DNA of 64,000 nucleotides from Nostocoides sp. (GCA_016702415.1 JADJEA010000024.1:62001-126000); one strand, 5' to 3'. Counted from the stretch's first letter, positions 35,979 to 45,928 are shown. Notes: generated by a model from the sequence alone, not told the origin. Program-made: numbers and translations.

Positions 35979-36866
35979 TCACCGGAGCTCGACAGCGATC
36001 CGCTGTCCGATGCGGACCGTGTCACCGGGCGCGACGGTGACGAAACGGTCGAGCACGGACGCCGATTCGACGCAGACGAACTCGGGCCACGCATCGCCGA
36101 GGTCCGCCATCCCGGCCGCCTTGTCCCCGAACGGATTCCACACGACGGTCTGGTTGGAGTCCACGCCGGTGAGGGTGATCCGCCGCTCCAGTCGCGGGTC
36201 GGTCACGGTCACGGGGTGGGTCGCGGCATACACCCGGTCGGTCTCGCCGGTGAGGATCAGCGGTCCGTCCTGGTGCGTGACCCGGCCCCCGTCGACCTTG
36301 TCGACATAGCTCGCGCCGGCCAACCCGTCGAGGCGCACCTCCCGGACATCACCGACGCGGACATAGGTGTGCAGCGCCCACTCGACGTCGAGCGCCTCGG
36401 TGTCGGCGGTGACGGCGAGGCTGATGTCGAGGTCGGCACCGAAGGCGACCGTCGCGGTGAACACCGCGCCGGCGGGCCATCCCGCGGCGGCGGGCAGGGC
36501 GGCATACACCTCGGGGTCCAGCCGCAGGTCCAGCGTGACGGCCGTGCCGTCGTCGCGAGCGCCGACGAGTGACCACGGTGCGGTGCGCAGGAAACCGTGC
36601 GCGGGCGTGCGGGTGCCGTCGCGTCCCGGACCAAACCATGGCGCACACAGGGGGATGCCGCCGCGGATGGCGGCGGTCGCGGCATACCGGCTGCGGGGCG
36701 AGACGAACACCACGTCGTATGCCGACCCCGCCGGCCGCCAGGACGTCACCGTCGCGCCGTGGAGCCACACCGTCCCCGCCGCGGCGGGTGAGTCGACGAG
36801 GACGCGCGTGAACCCCTCCCCGCCGTCGTCGACGGTCACGGTGGGCGGCAGGACGCTGGCGGTCAT
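35979..36866 (-). CDS. D-hexose-6-phosphate mutarotase (YeaD-like aldose 1-epimerase)
   Basis: Interconverts anomers of hexose 6-phosphates (295 aa). Galactose mutarotase-like beta-sandwich with the sub-family blocks WLHGATVTSWRPAG, VFVSPRSRYAATAAIRGGIP, CAPWFGP, TPAHGFLRTAPWSLV (a catalytic His in AHGF), EWALHTYVRVGDVREVRLDGL with a second His, and the catalytic Glu region FVCVESASVLDRFVTVAPG. ATG start. It is convergent with the MurA-like gene and 52 bp from plsC on the same strand. Function from family; no sugar operon link except general glycolytic supply. Confidence 0.85.
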   Translation of the reverse strand: MTASVLPPTVTVDDGGEGFTRVLVDSPAAAGTVWLHGATVTSWRPAGSAYDVVFVSPRSRYAATAAIRGGIPLCAPWFGPGRDGTRTPAHGFLRTAPWSLVGARDDGTAVTLDLRLDPEVYAALPAAAGWPAGAVFTATVAFGADLDISLAVTADTEALDVEWALHTYVRVGDVREVRLDGLAGASYVDKVDGGRVTHQDGPLILTGETDRVYAATHPVTVTDPRLERRITLTGVDSNQTVVWNPFGDKAAGMADLGDAWPEFVCVESASVLDRFVTVAPGDTVRIGQRIAVELR

Positions 36867-36918
36867 GGCGACACGCTAGCCACTGGTGAGGCCTGCGCGT
36901 GGAGAGCAGCGGCCTCGG

Positions 36919-37620
36919 TCAGCCGGCCACGCCATCGATATCGCGCTGCGCCTGCTCCTGGCTGGTGGAGTAGCGGTCGGCCCGGTCCTGGCCGGTGATC
37001 TCGGCAATCCGGTCCATCACCAGGTCGGTGACCTCCCGCCAGGCCTGCGGGTCCTCCTCGCGCCCCCGCCAGGGCGTCAAGTCGACCGGCGGGCCGTAGG
37101 TGATCGTCACACGTCCCCGGCGGGCACCCGACCTCGACCCCGGCAACCGGACCTCCCGGGTCCCGGTGACGCCCACCGGCACGATCGGCACGCCCGCGGG
37201 GAGCGCCAGTCGAGCCACCCCGGTCCGGCCGCGATAGAGCCGCCCGTCCGGCGAGCGGGTGCCCTCCGGGAAGATCGCGACGACCCCGCCCTCGGCGAGC
37301 ACGCGGCGCGAGGTCTCCATCGCCGGGTTGGCCGCGGTCGCGCTCGCCGGATCGATGGGGACCTGCCCGATCGCCTTGAGGAACCAGGCCAACGCGCGGC
37401 CACCGATGCCCCGCCCGGAGTAGTACTTCGTCTTGGCAACGAAGATGACCTTGCGCGGGACGCCCATGCTGATCCCGACGGGATCGACGAACGCGATGTG
37501 GTTGGCGGCGAGGATGAACGGCCCGGAGCGCGGGAGGTGCTCCCGGCCGCGCCAGCGCAGGCCGAGATACCACCACGCGATCGGTCCGAGGCCGACGAAC
37601 TTGAAGAACCAGTAGAACAT
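36919..37620 (-). CDS. plsC: 1-acyl-sn-glycerol-3-phosphate acyltransferase (PlsC family)
   Basis: Adds the second acyl chain in phospholipid synthesis (233 aa). The catalytic HxxxxD motif is ANHIAFVDPVGI and the substrate motif FPEGTRSPDGRLYRGRTG; PIVPVGVTGTREVRLPG is the usual later strand. N-terminal hydrophobic FYWFFKFVGLGPIAWWYLG suggests membrane contact. ATG start lies 19 nt after the dxs stop... on the same strand, so the gene is probably in an operon with dxs. C-terminal tail from about residue 195 is polar and not conserved. Many actinobacteria carry several PlsC-like genes, so the exact acceptor is not certain. Confidence 0.9.
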   Translation of the reverse strand: MFYWFFKFVGLGPIAWWYLGLRWRGREHLPRSGPFILAANHIAFVDPVGISMGVPRKVIFVAKTKYYSGRGIGGRALAWFLKAIGQVPIDPASATAANPAMETSRRVLAEGGVVAIFPEGTRSPDGRLYRGRTGVARLALPAGVPIVPVGVTGTREVRLPGSRSGARRGRVTITYGPPVDLTPWRGREEDPQAWREVTDLVMDRIAEITGQDRADRYSTSQEQAQRDIDGVAG

Positions 37621-37639
37621 CGGGGTCCGGGTTCCCCTC

Positions 37640-39496
37640 TCAGCGGGCGAGGGCGGTCGCGATCGTGTCGGGGGTCAGCCCGATCCGCTCCAGGACCTGC
37701 CCCCGGCTCGCGTGGTCGAGGAACTCCCGGGGTATGCCGAAGGTCACCACCGGCGTCTCGATCCCGTTGGCGCGCAACGCCGCCGCGACCTGGTCGCCGA
37801 TGCCACCGGCGAGGACACCATCTTCGACGACGGCCACCGTGGACGCGTCGCGGGCCAGGCCCACCAGATCCGGGGACACCGGCAGGACCCAGCGGGGATC
37901 GACGACGAGCACGCGCCGCCCCTCGGCGGCGAGCTTGTCGGCGACGGTCAGCGCGGTCGCCACCATCGATCCGACGCCGACGATGAGCAGATCGACCTCT
38001 CCCCCGTCGGTGTGATCGGCGACCACGTCGACCGAACCGACCGCGCGCACAGCCTCGATAGGGGCCCCGACAGTGCCCTTGGGAAACCGGATGACGGTCG
38101 GAGCGTCGGCGACGTCGACGGCCTCCTGCAGTGCCCGGCGCACCGACTGCCCGTCGCGCGGGGCGTTCAGGCGCAGGCCGGGGATGACGCCGCAGATCGC
38201 CATATCCCACATGCCGTGGTGGGAGGCGCCGTCCGGCCCGGTCACCCCGGCCCGGTCGAGGACGATGGTGACGCCGGCGTGGTGGAGCGCGGCGTCCATG
38301 AGGAGTTGGTCGAAGGCCCGGTTGAGGAAGGTCGCATAGACGGCGACGACGGGGTGGAGTCCGGCATACGCCAACCCACTGGCCATCGTCAGCGCGTGCT
38401 GCTCGGCGATGCCGACGTCGACAATCCGGGCCGGAAATGCCTTCGCGAAGGCGCCCAGCCCGACCGGGACCATCATCGCCGCGGTCACCCCGACGACGTC
38501 CGGCCGACGCTCACCGATGGCGACCATCTCGTCGCTGAACTCATCGGTCCAGCTGCGCCCGGCGACCTCGAACGGCAGGCCGGTCTCGTGGTTGATGATC
38601 CCGACGGCGTGGAACTGGTCGGCGTCGTCCTGACGCGCCGGCGCGTAGCCGCGGCCCTTCTGGGTGATGACGTGCACCAGGACGGGGCCGTTGAACGACT
38701 TGGCGCGCCGCAGCGCCGACTCCAGCGCGACCGGATCGTGGCCGTCGACGGGACCGACATACTTCAGCCCGAGGTCCTCGAAGAGTCCTTGTGGCGCAAC
38801 GACATCCTTGATGCCCTTCTTAACCCCATGGAGCGCGCGCTCGACCTTGCGCCCCACCAGCGGCGCCCGCCGGATCGTGCTCTTGCCCCAGTCGAGGAAG
38901 TGCTCGTAGCCCTGGGTCGTGCGCAGCGTCGCCAGATGGTCGGCGAGACCGCCGATCGTCGGGGCATAGGAACGCTCGTTGTCGTTGACGACGATGACCA
39001 GGGGCAGCGACTTGTCGGCGGCGATATTGTTCAGCGCCTCCCATGCCATTCCCCCGGTGAGGGCCCCGTCCCCGATCACCGCGACCGTATGCCGACCCCG
39101 CTCCCCCGCGATCGCCCGCGCCTTGGCGATGCCGTGCGCCCACGACAGCGACGTCGAGGCGTGGGAGTTCTCGACGATGTCGTGCTCGGACTCCGCGCGG
39201 CTGGGATAGCCCGACAACCCCCCCTGCGCGCGCAGTCCCGAGAAGTCGTGCCGCCCGGTCAGGATCTTGTGGACATAGGACTGATGTCCGGTGTCGAAGA
39301 CGATGGCATCGCGCGGAGAGTCGAAGACCCGGTGGAGGGCGATGGTCAACTCGACGACACCGAGATTGGGACCGAGATGTCCCCCGGTCTTGGACACCGA
39401 GCGGATCAGGAAGTCGCGGATCTCCTCGGCGAGGCGGGGGAGGTCATCGACGGGAATCGCCTTGACGTCAGCGGGCCCGCCGATCTGCTCCAACAT
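37640..39496 (-). CDS. dxs: 1-deoxy-D-xylulose-5-phosphate synthase
   Basis: First enzyme of the MEP isoprenoid pathway, thiamine-diphosphate dependent (618 aa). Signatures: [35 protein letters not shown], the ThDP/Mg motif [42 protein letters not shown], then the transketolase-like half with [18 protein letters not shown] and [18 protein letters not shown]. Full length with ATG start [14 protein letters not shown]. Upstream of plsC; a small hypothetical gene lies just upstream in the same direction. Dxs is the flux-controlling step, feeding carotenoids, quinones and cell-wall lipid carrier. Confidence 0.96.
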   Translation of the reverse strand: MLEQIGGPADVKAIPVDDLPRLAEEIRDFLIRSVSKTGGHLGPNLGVVELTIALHRVFDSPRDAIVFDTGHQSYVHKILTGRHDFSGLRAQGGLSGYPSRAESEHDIVENSHASTSLSWAHGIAKARAIAGERGRHTVAVIGDGALTGGMAWEALNNIAADKSLPLVIVVNDNERSYAPTIGGLADHLATLRTTQGYEHFLDWGKSTIRRAPLVGRKVERALHGVKKGIKDVVAPQGLFEDLGLKYVGPVDGHDPVALESALRRAKSFNGPVLVHVITQKGRGYAPARQDDADQFHAVGIINHETGLPFEVAGRSWTDEFSDEMVAIGERRPDVVGVTAAMMVPVGLGAFAKAFPARIVDVGIAEQHALTMASGLAYAGLHPVVAVYATFLNRAFDQLLMDAALHHAGVTIVLDRAGVTGPDGASHHGMWDMAICGVIPGLRLNAPRDGQSVRRALQEAVDVADAPTVIRFPKGTVGAPIEAVRAVGSVDVVADHTDGGEVDLLIVGVGSMVATALTVADKLAAEGRRVLVVDPRWVLPVSPDLVGLARDASTVAVVEDGVLAGGIGDQVAAALRANGIETPVVTFGIPREFLDHASRGQVLERIGLTPDTIATALAR

Positions 39497-39590
39497 TCGT
39501 CCGAGTCTAGTTGGTGGGCGCAGCCCCGGACCGCTGGCTCACCGGACCTGCACGACATCTCCACGCCTGGTGGACAGGCGCGCCGGTCGG

Positions 39591-39971
39591 TCACAGCCGC
39601 GGCACGAAGGTCCGGCCCTGGAGCGCCTCGTGGATGAGCCGGGCCCCCCGCGCCGCGGCGACCAGGCGCACGCCCTCGTGCTCCAGTCCGTTCATCAGCT
39701 CGGCGATGCCTTCGGGTGGGACGTGATCGGCCATCTCGACGCGGGCCTCCCGGTAAGCCTGGCGCATCGCGACCACCTGGGCCTCGATATGGCGACCGGC
39801 CAACCAGGCGAGGGCGACCGGGTGACGGCGCCACCCGGCATACGCCCGGTAGTCCGCGGGACAGTGGTCGAGCAGCCACGAGACGGCCGGGACCTCCCAC
39901 CCCTCGACTTGGGGCGGCGGGACGGCACCGGGCCACCCCGGAGGTCCGGCCTGTGGTCGCCCATCGAACAT
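39591..39971 (-). CDS. Conserved hypothetical protein near dxs
   Basis: Small cytosolic protein (126 aa) from ATG MFDGRPQAGPPGWPGAVPPPQ; Pro-rich start, then helical WEVPAVSWLLDHCPADYRAYAG, WRRHPVALAWLAGRHIEAQVVAMRQAYREARVEM and a C-terminal AELMNGLEHEGVRLVAAARGARLIHEAL. No catalytic motif, membrane segment or known domain recognised. In the same direction as dxs with 94 bp between, so an operon with it is possible. It looks like a genuine actinobacterial gene from its codon positions and its helical amphipathic character, but no function can be given. Confidence 0.7.
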   Translation of the reverse strand: MFDGRPQAGPPGWPGAVPPPQVEGWEVPAVSWLLDHCPADYRAYAGWRRHPVALAWLAGRHIEAQVVAMRQAYREARVEMADHVPPEGIAELMNGLEHEGVRLVAAARGARLIHEALQGRTFVPRL

Positions 39972-40018
39972 ACGACCGATATTAGCGCGCGCCGGTGACC
40001 CCGCCGAGGCCCGCTCGG

Positions 40019-42097
40019 TCAGTGGATGTCGACGATGACCTCGCCGGGAAGACCGCTGACCGTGGCCGTGCCGTCGGCGGAGAGGGTGACCGAGAACGGC
40101 CGGCCGGCCCAGCGCAACCCGTCGACGCGAACCGGGCCGAAGGGGCTCGGCCGCATGGGGCGCAGGGTCAGTCGGCCCATGGGGACATCCGCCGAGATCC
40201 CGAGCACCCCGGTGACGACGGCGGCGGCCGCGGCGGCAGCCCACGCCTGCGGCCGGCAGGACGCGGGATAGGGCGCCGGCCGATGACCGATGGCGTCGCC
40301 GGCGAAGAGCTCAGGGGTGCGATAGCCGAAGGGCACCGCCGCCGCCACCAACCCGAGCGCGACCCGGGCCGCCTCGCGGGAGAGACCCTCCTTGACCATG
40401 CCCAGGAGGGCGATGGCGGTGTCATGGGTCCACACCGATCCGGTGTGATATCCGATCGGGTTGTATGCCGTGTTGTCCCGTGAAAGCGTGCTGATCCCGA
40501 ACTCTCCCAACAGGTTCGGCGACATCAACGTCGCGACGACGGACTGCGCCTCGGCGTCCGTCAGGGCCCCGCTGCCCAGCGCGTGGCCCATATTGCTGCC
40601 GATGCCGTCGATCGGATCTCCGCCTCCGTCGAGCCCCATCGCGAGATAGCGCTGGCCAGCCCGCTCCACCCAGAAGTGGGCACGGATCCGGGCGGTCATG
40701 GCCTGCGCCCAGTCCCGCCACGGTTGCCCGTCGCCGGCCCCGAACGCTTCCAGGAGGACAGCCGCCCCCCGGGCGGCTTCCACGGCATACGTCTGGGCCT
40801 CGAGGAGGGCGATCGGTGCGTCCGAGATCCGTCCGTCGGCGAAGCGCATCGAGTCGCCGGAGTCCTTCCACCCCTGATTGCTCAGTCCGTGCCCGGTGTC
40901 GTCGACATAGCGCAAGACCCCGAGGTCGTTCTCGGCGGCCGACCGGATCCAGTCCATCGCCGCGATCATCGCCGGCAGGAGTTCACGGACGTCGTCGTCG
41001 GCCAGCCCCCACCGCCAGGCGTCGTGGAGGAGGATCACCCATAGGGGCGTGGCGTCGACGGTGCCGTAGTACGTCGCCGGTGTCGACAGGCCGCCGCCGA
41101 AGTCGAGGAAGGCGCCACGGCGCACCTCGTGGAGGATCTTGCCCGGTTCCTCCGCAGCCGCCGCGTCCACCCGGCGGCCTTGACGACGAGCCAGCGTTCG
41201 CAGGGTGCCGTGCGCGAGGGTGGTGTCGAACGGCAGCATGAACCTCGCCGCCCACATCGAGTCCCTGCCGAACAACGTGAGATACCACGGGGTTCCGGCC
41301 GCGGCGAACACATCCTCCGGTGCCTGCGGATCGGTCAGCAGCAGATGACGCAGATCGGTCAGGCTCGTGGTGACGAGGTCGGCGAGCCGTCGATCCCCCG
41401 CCTCGACGGCTATCCCGTCCCAGTCGACCGACCCGGCCCCCGCTCCGGCATCGAATTGCGAGCGCGCCAATCTCTCAACCTCGACGCGGACCTCAATCTC
41501 CAGCGGCACGCCATGGCTCAATGTCACGTCGAACTCGAAGGCAGTGGGCTCGGCCGACGACCCGGCCACACAGCGATCCGGCGCGGGTCGGGTGGTGAGA
41601 CGGGTGCGATGCCGCTCGTCGGTCCATTCCACGCCGCCGGTGATCGACCGCGCAGGCAGCAGCTCGCCACCCTCCCGGCCGCCTTTGATGGTGGCCACGT
41701 CGGCGCCGTCACCGGCGACACGAACGCACAGACGCGTGCCGACATCGCCGTCCGCCCGAGACACCAATGTGACGCGTTGCGTCAGCGTGAGCCCATCGAG
41801 CCGGCGATCGAGGTGGACCTCGACGGTCGGGTCGGGACCGTCGTTGCCGAGATTGCGCGCGCACGCCCAGATCTGACTGCGGTTTCCGGTCGTGGCCACT
41901 TGCACGGTCACCGGCGCTTCTGCGTCCAGGGTGAGCAAGTGCCGGCTCAGGATGCGCCGGTCGTCGACCAGCAGTCCGGTGCCGGGGGCGTCGAAGCCGC
42001 CGGCACGATCGGCGACCACCGTCGCCGGCCCGTCCACGGCGATCTCGAGGTCGTGCAGCCACGGCTGGCGATGGCCCGGGTTGGTCACAGCGGTCAC
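40019..42097 (-). CDS. Glycogen debranching-like enzyme (amylo-alpha-1,6-glucosidase / six-hairpin glycosidase)
   Basis: Alpha-glucan-active protein (692 aa). The N-terminal third is a beta-sandwich of the glycogen debranching N-terminal type (FDAPGTGLLVDDRRILSRHLL). The rest is an (alpha/alpha)6 barrel: GTPWYLTLFGRDSMWAARFML, EVRRGAFLDFGGGLSTPATYYG, TPLWVILLHDAWRW, DDTGHGLSNQGWKDSGDSM and GYHTGSVWTHDTAIALLG; acidic residues in FGRDS and KDSGDS are probable catalytic or binding sites. GTG start chosen at VTAVTNPGHRQPWL; no ribosome site is obvious. Divergent from the LacI regulator across paired operators, and thus part of the sugar-uptake locus. Amylo- versus other alpha-glucosidase activity is undecided. 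Confidence 0.8.
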   Translation of the reverse strand: MTAVTNPGHRQPWLHDLEIAVDGPATVVADRAGGFDAPGTGLLVDDRRILSRHLLTLDAEAPVTVQVATTGNRSQIWACARNLGNDGPDPTVEVHLDRRLDGLTLTQRVTLVSRADGDVGTRLCVRVAGDGADVATIKGGREGGELLPARSITGGVEWTDERHRTRLTTRPAPDRCVAGSSAEPTAFEFDVTLSHGVPLEIEVRVEVERLARSQFDAGAGAGSVDWDGIAVEAGDRRLADLVTTSLTDLRHLLLTDPQAPEDVFAAAGTPWYLTLFGRDSMWAARFMLPFDTTLAHGTLRTLARRQGRRVDAAAAEEPGKILHEVRRGAFLDFGGGLSTPATYYGTVDATPLWVILLHDAWRWGLADDDVRELLPAMIAAMDWIRSAAENDLGVLRYVDDTGHGLSNQGWKDSGDSMRFADGRISDAPIALLEAQTYAVEAARGAAVLLEAFGAGDGQPWRDWAQAMTARIRAHFWVERAGQRYLAMGLDGGGDPIDGIGSNMGHALGSGALTDAEAQSVVATLMSPNLLGEFGISTLSRDNTAYNPIGYHTGSVWTHDTAIALLGMVKEGLSREAARVALGLVAAAVPFGYRTPELFAGDAIGHRPAPYPASCRPQAWAAAAAAAVVTGVLGISADVPMGRLTLRPMRPSPFGPVRVDGLRWAGRPFSVTLSADGTATVSGLPGEVIVDIH

Positions 42098-42182
42098 TTT
42101 CGTCGAGGGTCGGTCGGCGGCGCGCAGATCACTCGCGCGACCGCTTGACAGACAGGACTGTTCGGGTCCACAGTGTGGCAAT

Positions 42183-42220
42183 CTGATCGTTCAAATGGAG
42201 CCCATGATTTGAACGATCAG
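42183..42220. promoter_or_regulatory. Paired LacI-type operators between the debranching enzyme and regulator genes
   Basis: Perfect 14-bp inverted repeat CTGATCGTTCAAAT / ATTTGAACGATCAG with 10 bp between. Each arm holds a near-palindrome with a central CG (TGATCGTTCA at 42184-42193; TGAACGATCA at 42210-42219), the LacI/GalR-family pattern. Centres are 26 bp apart. Located 86 bp from one start and 59 bp from the other. Confidence 0.75.
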
Positions 42221-42278
42221 GGCACCGGCAACAAAATCTGGACCATTGTCGCCGATCCGTCAACGAGGAGGGAGTGCA

Positions 42279-43295
42279 GTGTCCGCAGGCCGCATCACCA
42301 TCCGCGATGTCGCGACCGCCGCCGGCGTCTCCCGGCAGACCGTCTCCAACGCGCTCATCCATCCCGAACGGCTCAAGGGCCCGACGCTCGAGCGCGTCCA
42401 GGCGGTGATCCAGGAGTTGGGATACCGCCCCTCCAGTGCGGCCCAGTCGCTGCGATCCCAGCGCACCGGAGCCGTCGGCTTCGAACTCCTCGCCTATGGC
42501 GAGTCCAACCGCAACGAGGTGGCCTACCCCTTCACCGTGGCGCTCGGCGAGATGGCGATCGGTCACGGATGCCATCTGGTGACGTTCAGTTCCGCGGGTG
42601 CCCAGTCCCTCACCGAGGGGTATGCCGACATGGTCCGCGCCCAGGTCGTTGACGCCTTCGTTATCGCCGACACACATCCCGGTGACCCGCGACCCGATTG
42701 GTTGCACCAGGCCGGTGTCCCGTATGCCGCGTTCGGACGCGTCTGGGGCCGCCCGGACATCACCTCCTGGGCGGACGTCGACGGGGCCGCCGGCCTGGCC
42801 GATGTGACCGAGCACCTCCTCGCGGCCGGCTATGAGCGCATCGGCTACCTCGGGTGGCCCCGGGGCTCCTCCGTCGGTGACGACCGGCGATCGGGATGGG
42901 AACACACTCTCCTGGCCTACGGTCGCGCCCCCGGACCGGAGGCCGCCTGCGAGCAGGACCTGCGCGCGGCGACCACCGCGGCATACGGCCTGCTCGACGA
43001 GGTCGGCCGCGGCGGCGCGATCGCGTGCGCCTCGGACCTGCTCGCCGTCGGCGTCGAGCGCGCGGCCCGCGACCGCGGATGGCGACCCGGCACCGACATC
43101 GGCATCACCGGAGTCGACGACTCCGGGATGGCCGGGATGTTCGACCTCACCACGCTGGCTCAGCCGCTGACCGCGATTGCGGACTACCTGCTCGGGTTGG
43201 TGCACAAGCGTCTCGAAGGTGGTCCAGCGCCGGAGAGCGGCGCCCTCTTCCGGCCCACCCTCGTCCCCCGTGCCTCATCTCGCCCGGGCCACTAA
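42279..43295 (+). CDS. LacI-family transcriptional regulator
   Basis: Sugar-responsive repressor (338 aa). GTG start with GGAGG at 7 nt. The helix-turn-helix is ITIRDVATAAGVSRQTVSNAL, followed by the hinge YRPSSAAQSLRSQRTGAVGFE. The ligand-binding domain shows DAFVIADTHPGDP, VPYAAFGRVWGRPD, YERIGYLGWPRG, DRRSGWEHTL, IACASDLLAVGVERAARDRG and ITGVDDSGMAGMFDLTTLAQP, all in LacI positions. It lies between the divergent debranching enzyme and the ABC importer. It very probably binds the paired operators 60 bp upstream and controls the whole locus; the effector is likely an alpha-glucoside. Confidence 0.93.
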   Translation: MSAGRITIRDVATAAGVSRQTVSNALIHPERLKGPTLERVQAVIQELGYRPSSAAQSLRSQRTGAVGFELLAYGESNRNEVAYPFTVALGEMAIGHGCHLVTFSSAGAQSLTEGYADMVRAQVVDAFVIADTHPGDPRPDWLHQAGVPYAAFGRVWGRPDITSWADVDGAAGLADVTEHLLAAGYERIGYLGWPRGSSVGDDRRSGWEHTLLAYGRAPGPEAACEQDLRAATTAAYGLLDEVGRGGAIACASDLLAVGVERAARDRGWRPGTDIGITGVDDSGMAGMFDLTTLAQPLTAIADYLLGLVHKRLEGGPAPESGALFRPTLVPRASSRPGH

Positions 43296-43424
43296 CCCAC
43301 CCACCCCGCCGACCACGCCCCGCTGCACCCCGTAGCCACCAGATCCCAACCCCCAGCGAGCCCGCACCGCCCGGTGTGGGTATCCACCCAACCCCGCATC
43401 CATCATGTGAAAGGGACACCGAAG

Positions 43425-44723
43425 ATGCTGCTCTCCCACCGCCGATTCGCTGCGCTGACCGTTGCCACGGTCGGCAGCTTGACCCTCGCCGCCTGCGGTG
43501 GCGGCGGCTTCGACTCCTCGTCCTCCTCGACCTCCGGTGGCGCGGGTAGCAGTTCCACGACCGCGAGCGACACCGCCAGTTCCTCCTCGGCCCCGACCGG
43601 CGTTGCCCTGAAGATGCTCATCGCCTCCTCCGGTGACGCCGAGACCAATGCGGTCAAGGCGGCGACCGACGCGTGGGGCAAGGCGACGGGCAATACCGTC
43701 GAGGTCACCGTCGCCTCCGACATGGACCAGGAACTCGCCCAGGGCTTCGCAGGCGGGAACCCGGCCGACGTGATGTACATGGACGCCGGCAAGTTCGCGA
43801 CCTTCGCCAAGCAGGGCTCGCTGGAGGATTATGGCGACGGCTTCACCGACAACGACAAGTTCTTCGAGTCGCTGCGCAAGACCTTCACCTACGACGGCAA
43901 GCAGTACTGCGTACCGAAGGACTTCTCCGCCCTCGCCCTCCAGATCAACACGACGATGTGGAAGGACGCGGGCCTGACCGACAGCGACATCCCCACCACC
44001 TGGGATCAGCTCGTCGCGGTCTCCAAGAAGCTCACCGAGGGCAAGGTGGCCGGACTCGGGATCGGCATCGGCATCGACCGGCTGGGAGCCTTCGTCGTCC
44101 AGAACGGCGGCTGGTGGCTCAATGCCGACAACACCGGCGGCGCGGCCGCCGACGCCAAGGTCACCGACGCGCTGAAGTTCGTCCAAGACAATGTCAAGGC
44201 CGGCAACTTCAAGATGTCCAACGACCTCGGAGCCGGCTGGGGCGGCGAGGCATTCGGCAAGCAGCTGTCGGCGATGACCATCGAGGGCAACTGGATCGCC
44301 GGGGCCATGAAGAACGACTACCCCGATGTGAAGTACAAGTCCGTCGAGCTGCCGGCCGGACCCGCGGGCAAGGGCACGCTCATGTTCACCCAGTGCTGGG
44401 GCCTGGCCGCCGACAGCAAGAACAAGGACGCGGCCAAGGACCTCATCAAGTTCCTCACGACGGCCGACCAGCAGATGAAGTTCGCCGACGCCTTCGGGGT
44501 GATGCCGTCGCGCACCGACGCGGCCGAGACCTACAAGGCGAAATACCCGGACGATGCCGCCTTCGTCGCCGGTGGTGCGTACGGCCACGGCCCGATCAAC
44601 GTTCCCGGCCTGACCGATGTCGTTGCCGAACTCAACAGCCAGCTGGAGAAGATGGCCACCGCCGACATCGCCGGGGCCACCAAGTCGTTCGACGACAACG
44701 CCGCCTCCGCCATCGGCGGCTGA
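43425..44723 (+). CDS. Sugar ABC transporter substrate-binding lipoprotein
   Basis: Family 1 extracellular binding protein (432 aa). ATG with AAAGGGA about 8 nt upstream. Lipoprotein signal MLLSHRRFAALTVATVG followed by the lipobox LAAC; then a Ser/Thr-rich linker. Core: ALKMLIASSGDAETNAVKAA, GFAGGNPADVMYMDAGKFATF, GKQYCVPKDFSALALQINTTM, TTWDQLVAVSKKLTEGKVAGL, LSAMTIEGNWIAGAMKNDYP and MFTQCWGLAADSKNKDAA. It resembles maltose/multiple-sugar binding proteins. First gene of the importer, with two permeases downstream. A C-rich non-coding stretch of about 130 bp separates it from the LacI gene; I see no operator there. Confidence 0.93.
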   Translation: MLLSHRRFAALTVATVGSLTLAACGGGGFDSSSSSTSGGAGSSSTTASDTASSSSAPTGVALKMLIASSGDAETNAVKAATDAWGKATGNTVEVTVASDMDQELAQGFAGGNPADVMYMDAGKFATFAKQGSLEDYGDGFTDNDKFFESLRKTFTYDGKQYCVPKDFSALALQINTTMWKDAGLTDSDIPTTWDQLVAVSKKLTEGKVAGLGIGIGIDRLGAFVVQNGGWWLNADNTGGAAADAKVTDALKFVQDNVKAGNFKMSNDLGAGWGGEAFGKQLSAMTIEGNWIAGAMKNDYPDVKYKSVELPAGPAGKGTLMFTQCWGLAADSKNKDAAKDLIKFLTTADQQMKFADAFGVMPSRTDAAETYKAKYPDDAAFVAGGAYGHGPINVPGLTDVVAELNSQLEKMATADIAGATKSFDDNAASAIGG

Positions 44724-44833
44724 GGCAACACCGCACTCCCCCAGTCCCCGTGACACCGCCGCCGGGCCCGCCTGCGCGGGCCCGGCGGCACCCGAAATCC
44801 CTCGCACTGCGCCCGCACCTCAAGGAGGGTCGT

Positions 44834-45928
44834 ATGCCGCGCGCCAAGTCGGGTGACCCGATGCGTCAGCCCGTGGCCGGCTGGCTGTTCGTCACCCCGA
44901 TGATCGTCATCCTCGGACTATTTCTCGTCGTGCCTATCGGCATGGCGCTTTGGGTCTCGGTGAGCAACTGGACCGGGCGCGGCACGCCCTTCGGCGGGAG
45001 CACCCAATTTGTCGGGCTGAAGAACTACACCGACCTGCTCACCAAACAAGGACTCGCGCGACAGGATTTCATGACCTCGCTGCGCAACACGTTCTTCTAC
45101 GTCCTTGGGGTCGTGCCGCTCCAGACGGTGCTGGCGCTCCTGCTCGCCGTGCTGGTCAACCAGAAGTGGCTCAAGGGGCGGACCTTCTTCCGCACTGCCT
45201 TCTATTTCCCGTCGGTCGTCTCCTCCGTCGCGATTTCGCTCGTCTTCCTCTATCTCTTCGCCGGCTCGGGCGCGATCAACGCCATGCTCGGCTGGTTCGG
45301 GGTGCACGGTCCGAACTGGTTCGCCGATCCTCGCGGCCTGATTCACCTCGCGGGCAATGGCCTCGGTGTGTGGGATATCGACAAGCCGCCGGCCGCGCTG
45401 GCCGACCACAAGGTCCTCAGCCTGTCCCTCTGGGAGTGGATCAAGGGCCCGAGCGTGGCGATGACGGCGATCATGTTCCAGGTCATCTGGACCACCGCCG
45501 GCACCTTCATGCTGATGTTCCTCGCCGCGCTGCAAGACCTCCCCACCGAGGTTGAGGAGGCGGCCATGGTCGACGGCGCCAACGCCCGCCAGCGGTTCTG
45601 GAATGTCACTGTGCCGCACCTGCGCCCGACCATCCTTCTGGTCGTCACCCTCGGGATCATCGGCACCTGGCAGGTCTTCGACCAGATGTATGTCATGAGC
45701 CAGGGCAAGCCGGGCAAGACCACGCTCACCCCGGCCTATCTCTCCTACCAGGCGGCGTTCACCAACCAGAAGTGGGGCCAAGGGGCCGCGATGGCCTTCC
45801 TGCTCTTTATCCTCATCTTCCTGCTGACCCAGGCGCAGCGCTGGCTGTTGCGGGACAAGGACGAAGCCAGGACCCGGAAGATCGAACGCGCCCAGCGACG
45901 GGCGGCGCGGAAGGCGGTGTCGGCATGA
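44834..45928 (+). CDS. Sugar ABC transporter permease, MalF type
   Basis: First membrane subunit of the importer (364 aa). ATG preceded by AAGGAGGG at 5 nt; this start overlaps one of the dispersed octamers (GTATGCCG). Helices are obvious: AGWLFVTPMIVILGLFLVV, TFFYVLGVVPLQTVLALLLAVL, VSSVAISLVFLYLFAGSGA. An extra segment of about 60 residues between helices (GVHGPNWFADPRGLIHLAG to LSLWEWIKGP) is longer than in most homologs. The EAA loop is EVEEAAMVDGANARQRFW with PHLRPT. C-terminal basic tail (KIERAQRRAARKAVSA) runs into the overlapping start of the next permease. Confidence 0.93.
   Translation: MPRAKSGDPMRQPVAGWLFVTPMIVILGLFLVVPIGMALWVSVSNWTGRGTPFGGSTQFVGLKNYTDLLTKQGLARQDFMTSLRNTFFYVLGVVPLQTVLALLLAVLVNQKWLKGRTFFRTAFYFPSVVSSVAISLVFLYLFAGSGAINAMLGWFGVHGPNWFADPRGLIHLAGNGLGVWDIDKPPAALADHKVLSLSLWEWIKGPSVAMTAIMFQVIWTTAGTFMLMFLAALQDLPTEVEEAAMVDGANARQRFWNVTVPHLRPTILLVVTLGIIGTWQVFDQMYVMSQGKPGKTTLTPAYLSYQAAFTNQKWGQGAAMAFLLFILIFLLTQAQRWLLRDKDEARTRKIERAQRRAARKAVSA

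Noticed and set aside
43296..43424. Regulatory RNA or operator in the C-rich gap before the binding-protein gene
   Set aside because: The 130-bp stretch is strongly C-rich on one strand but shows no palindrome, hairpin or open frame I can defend.
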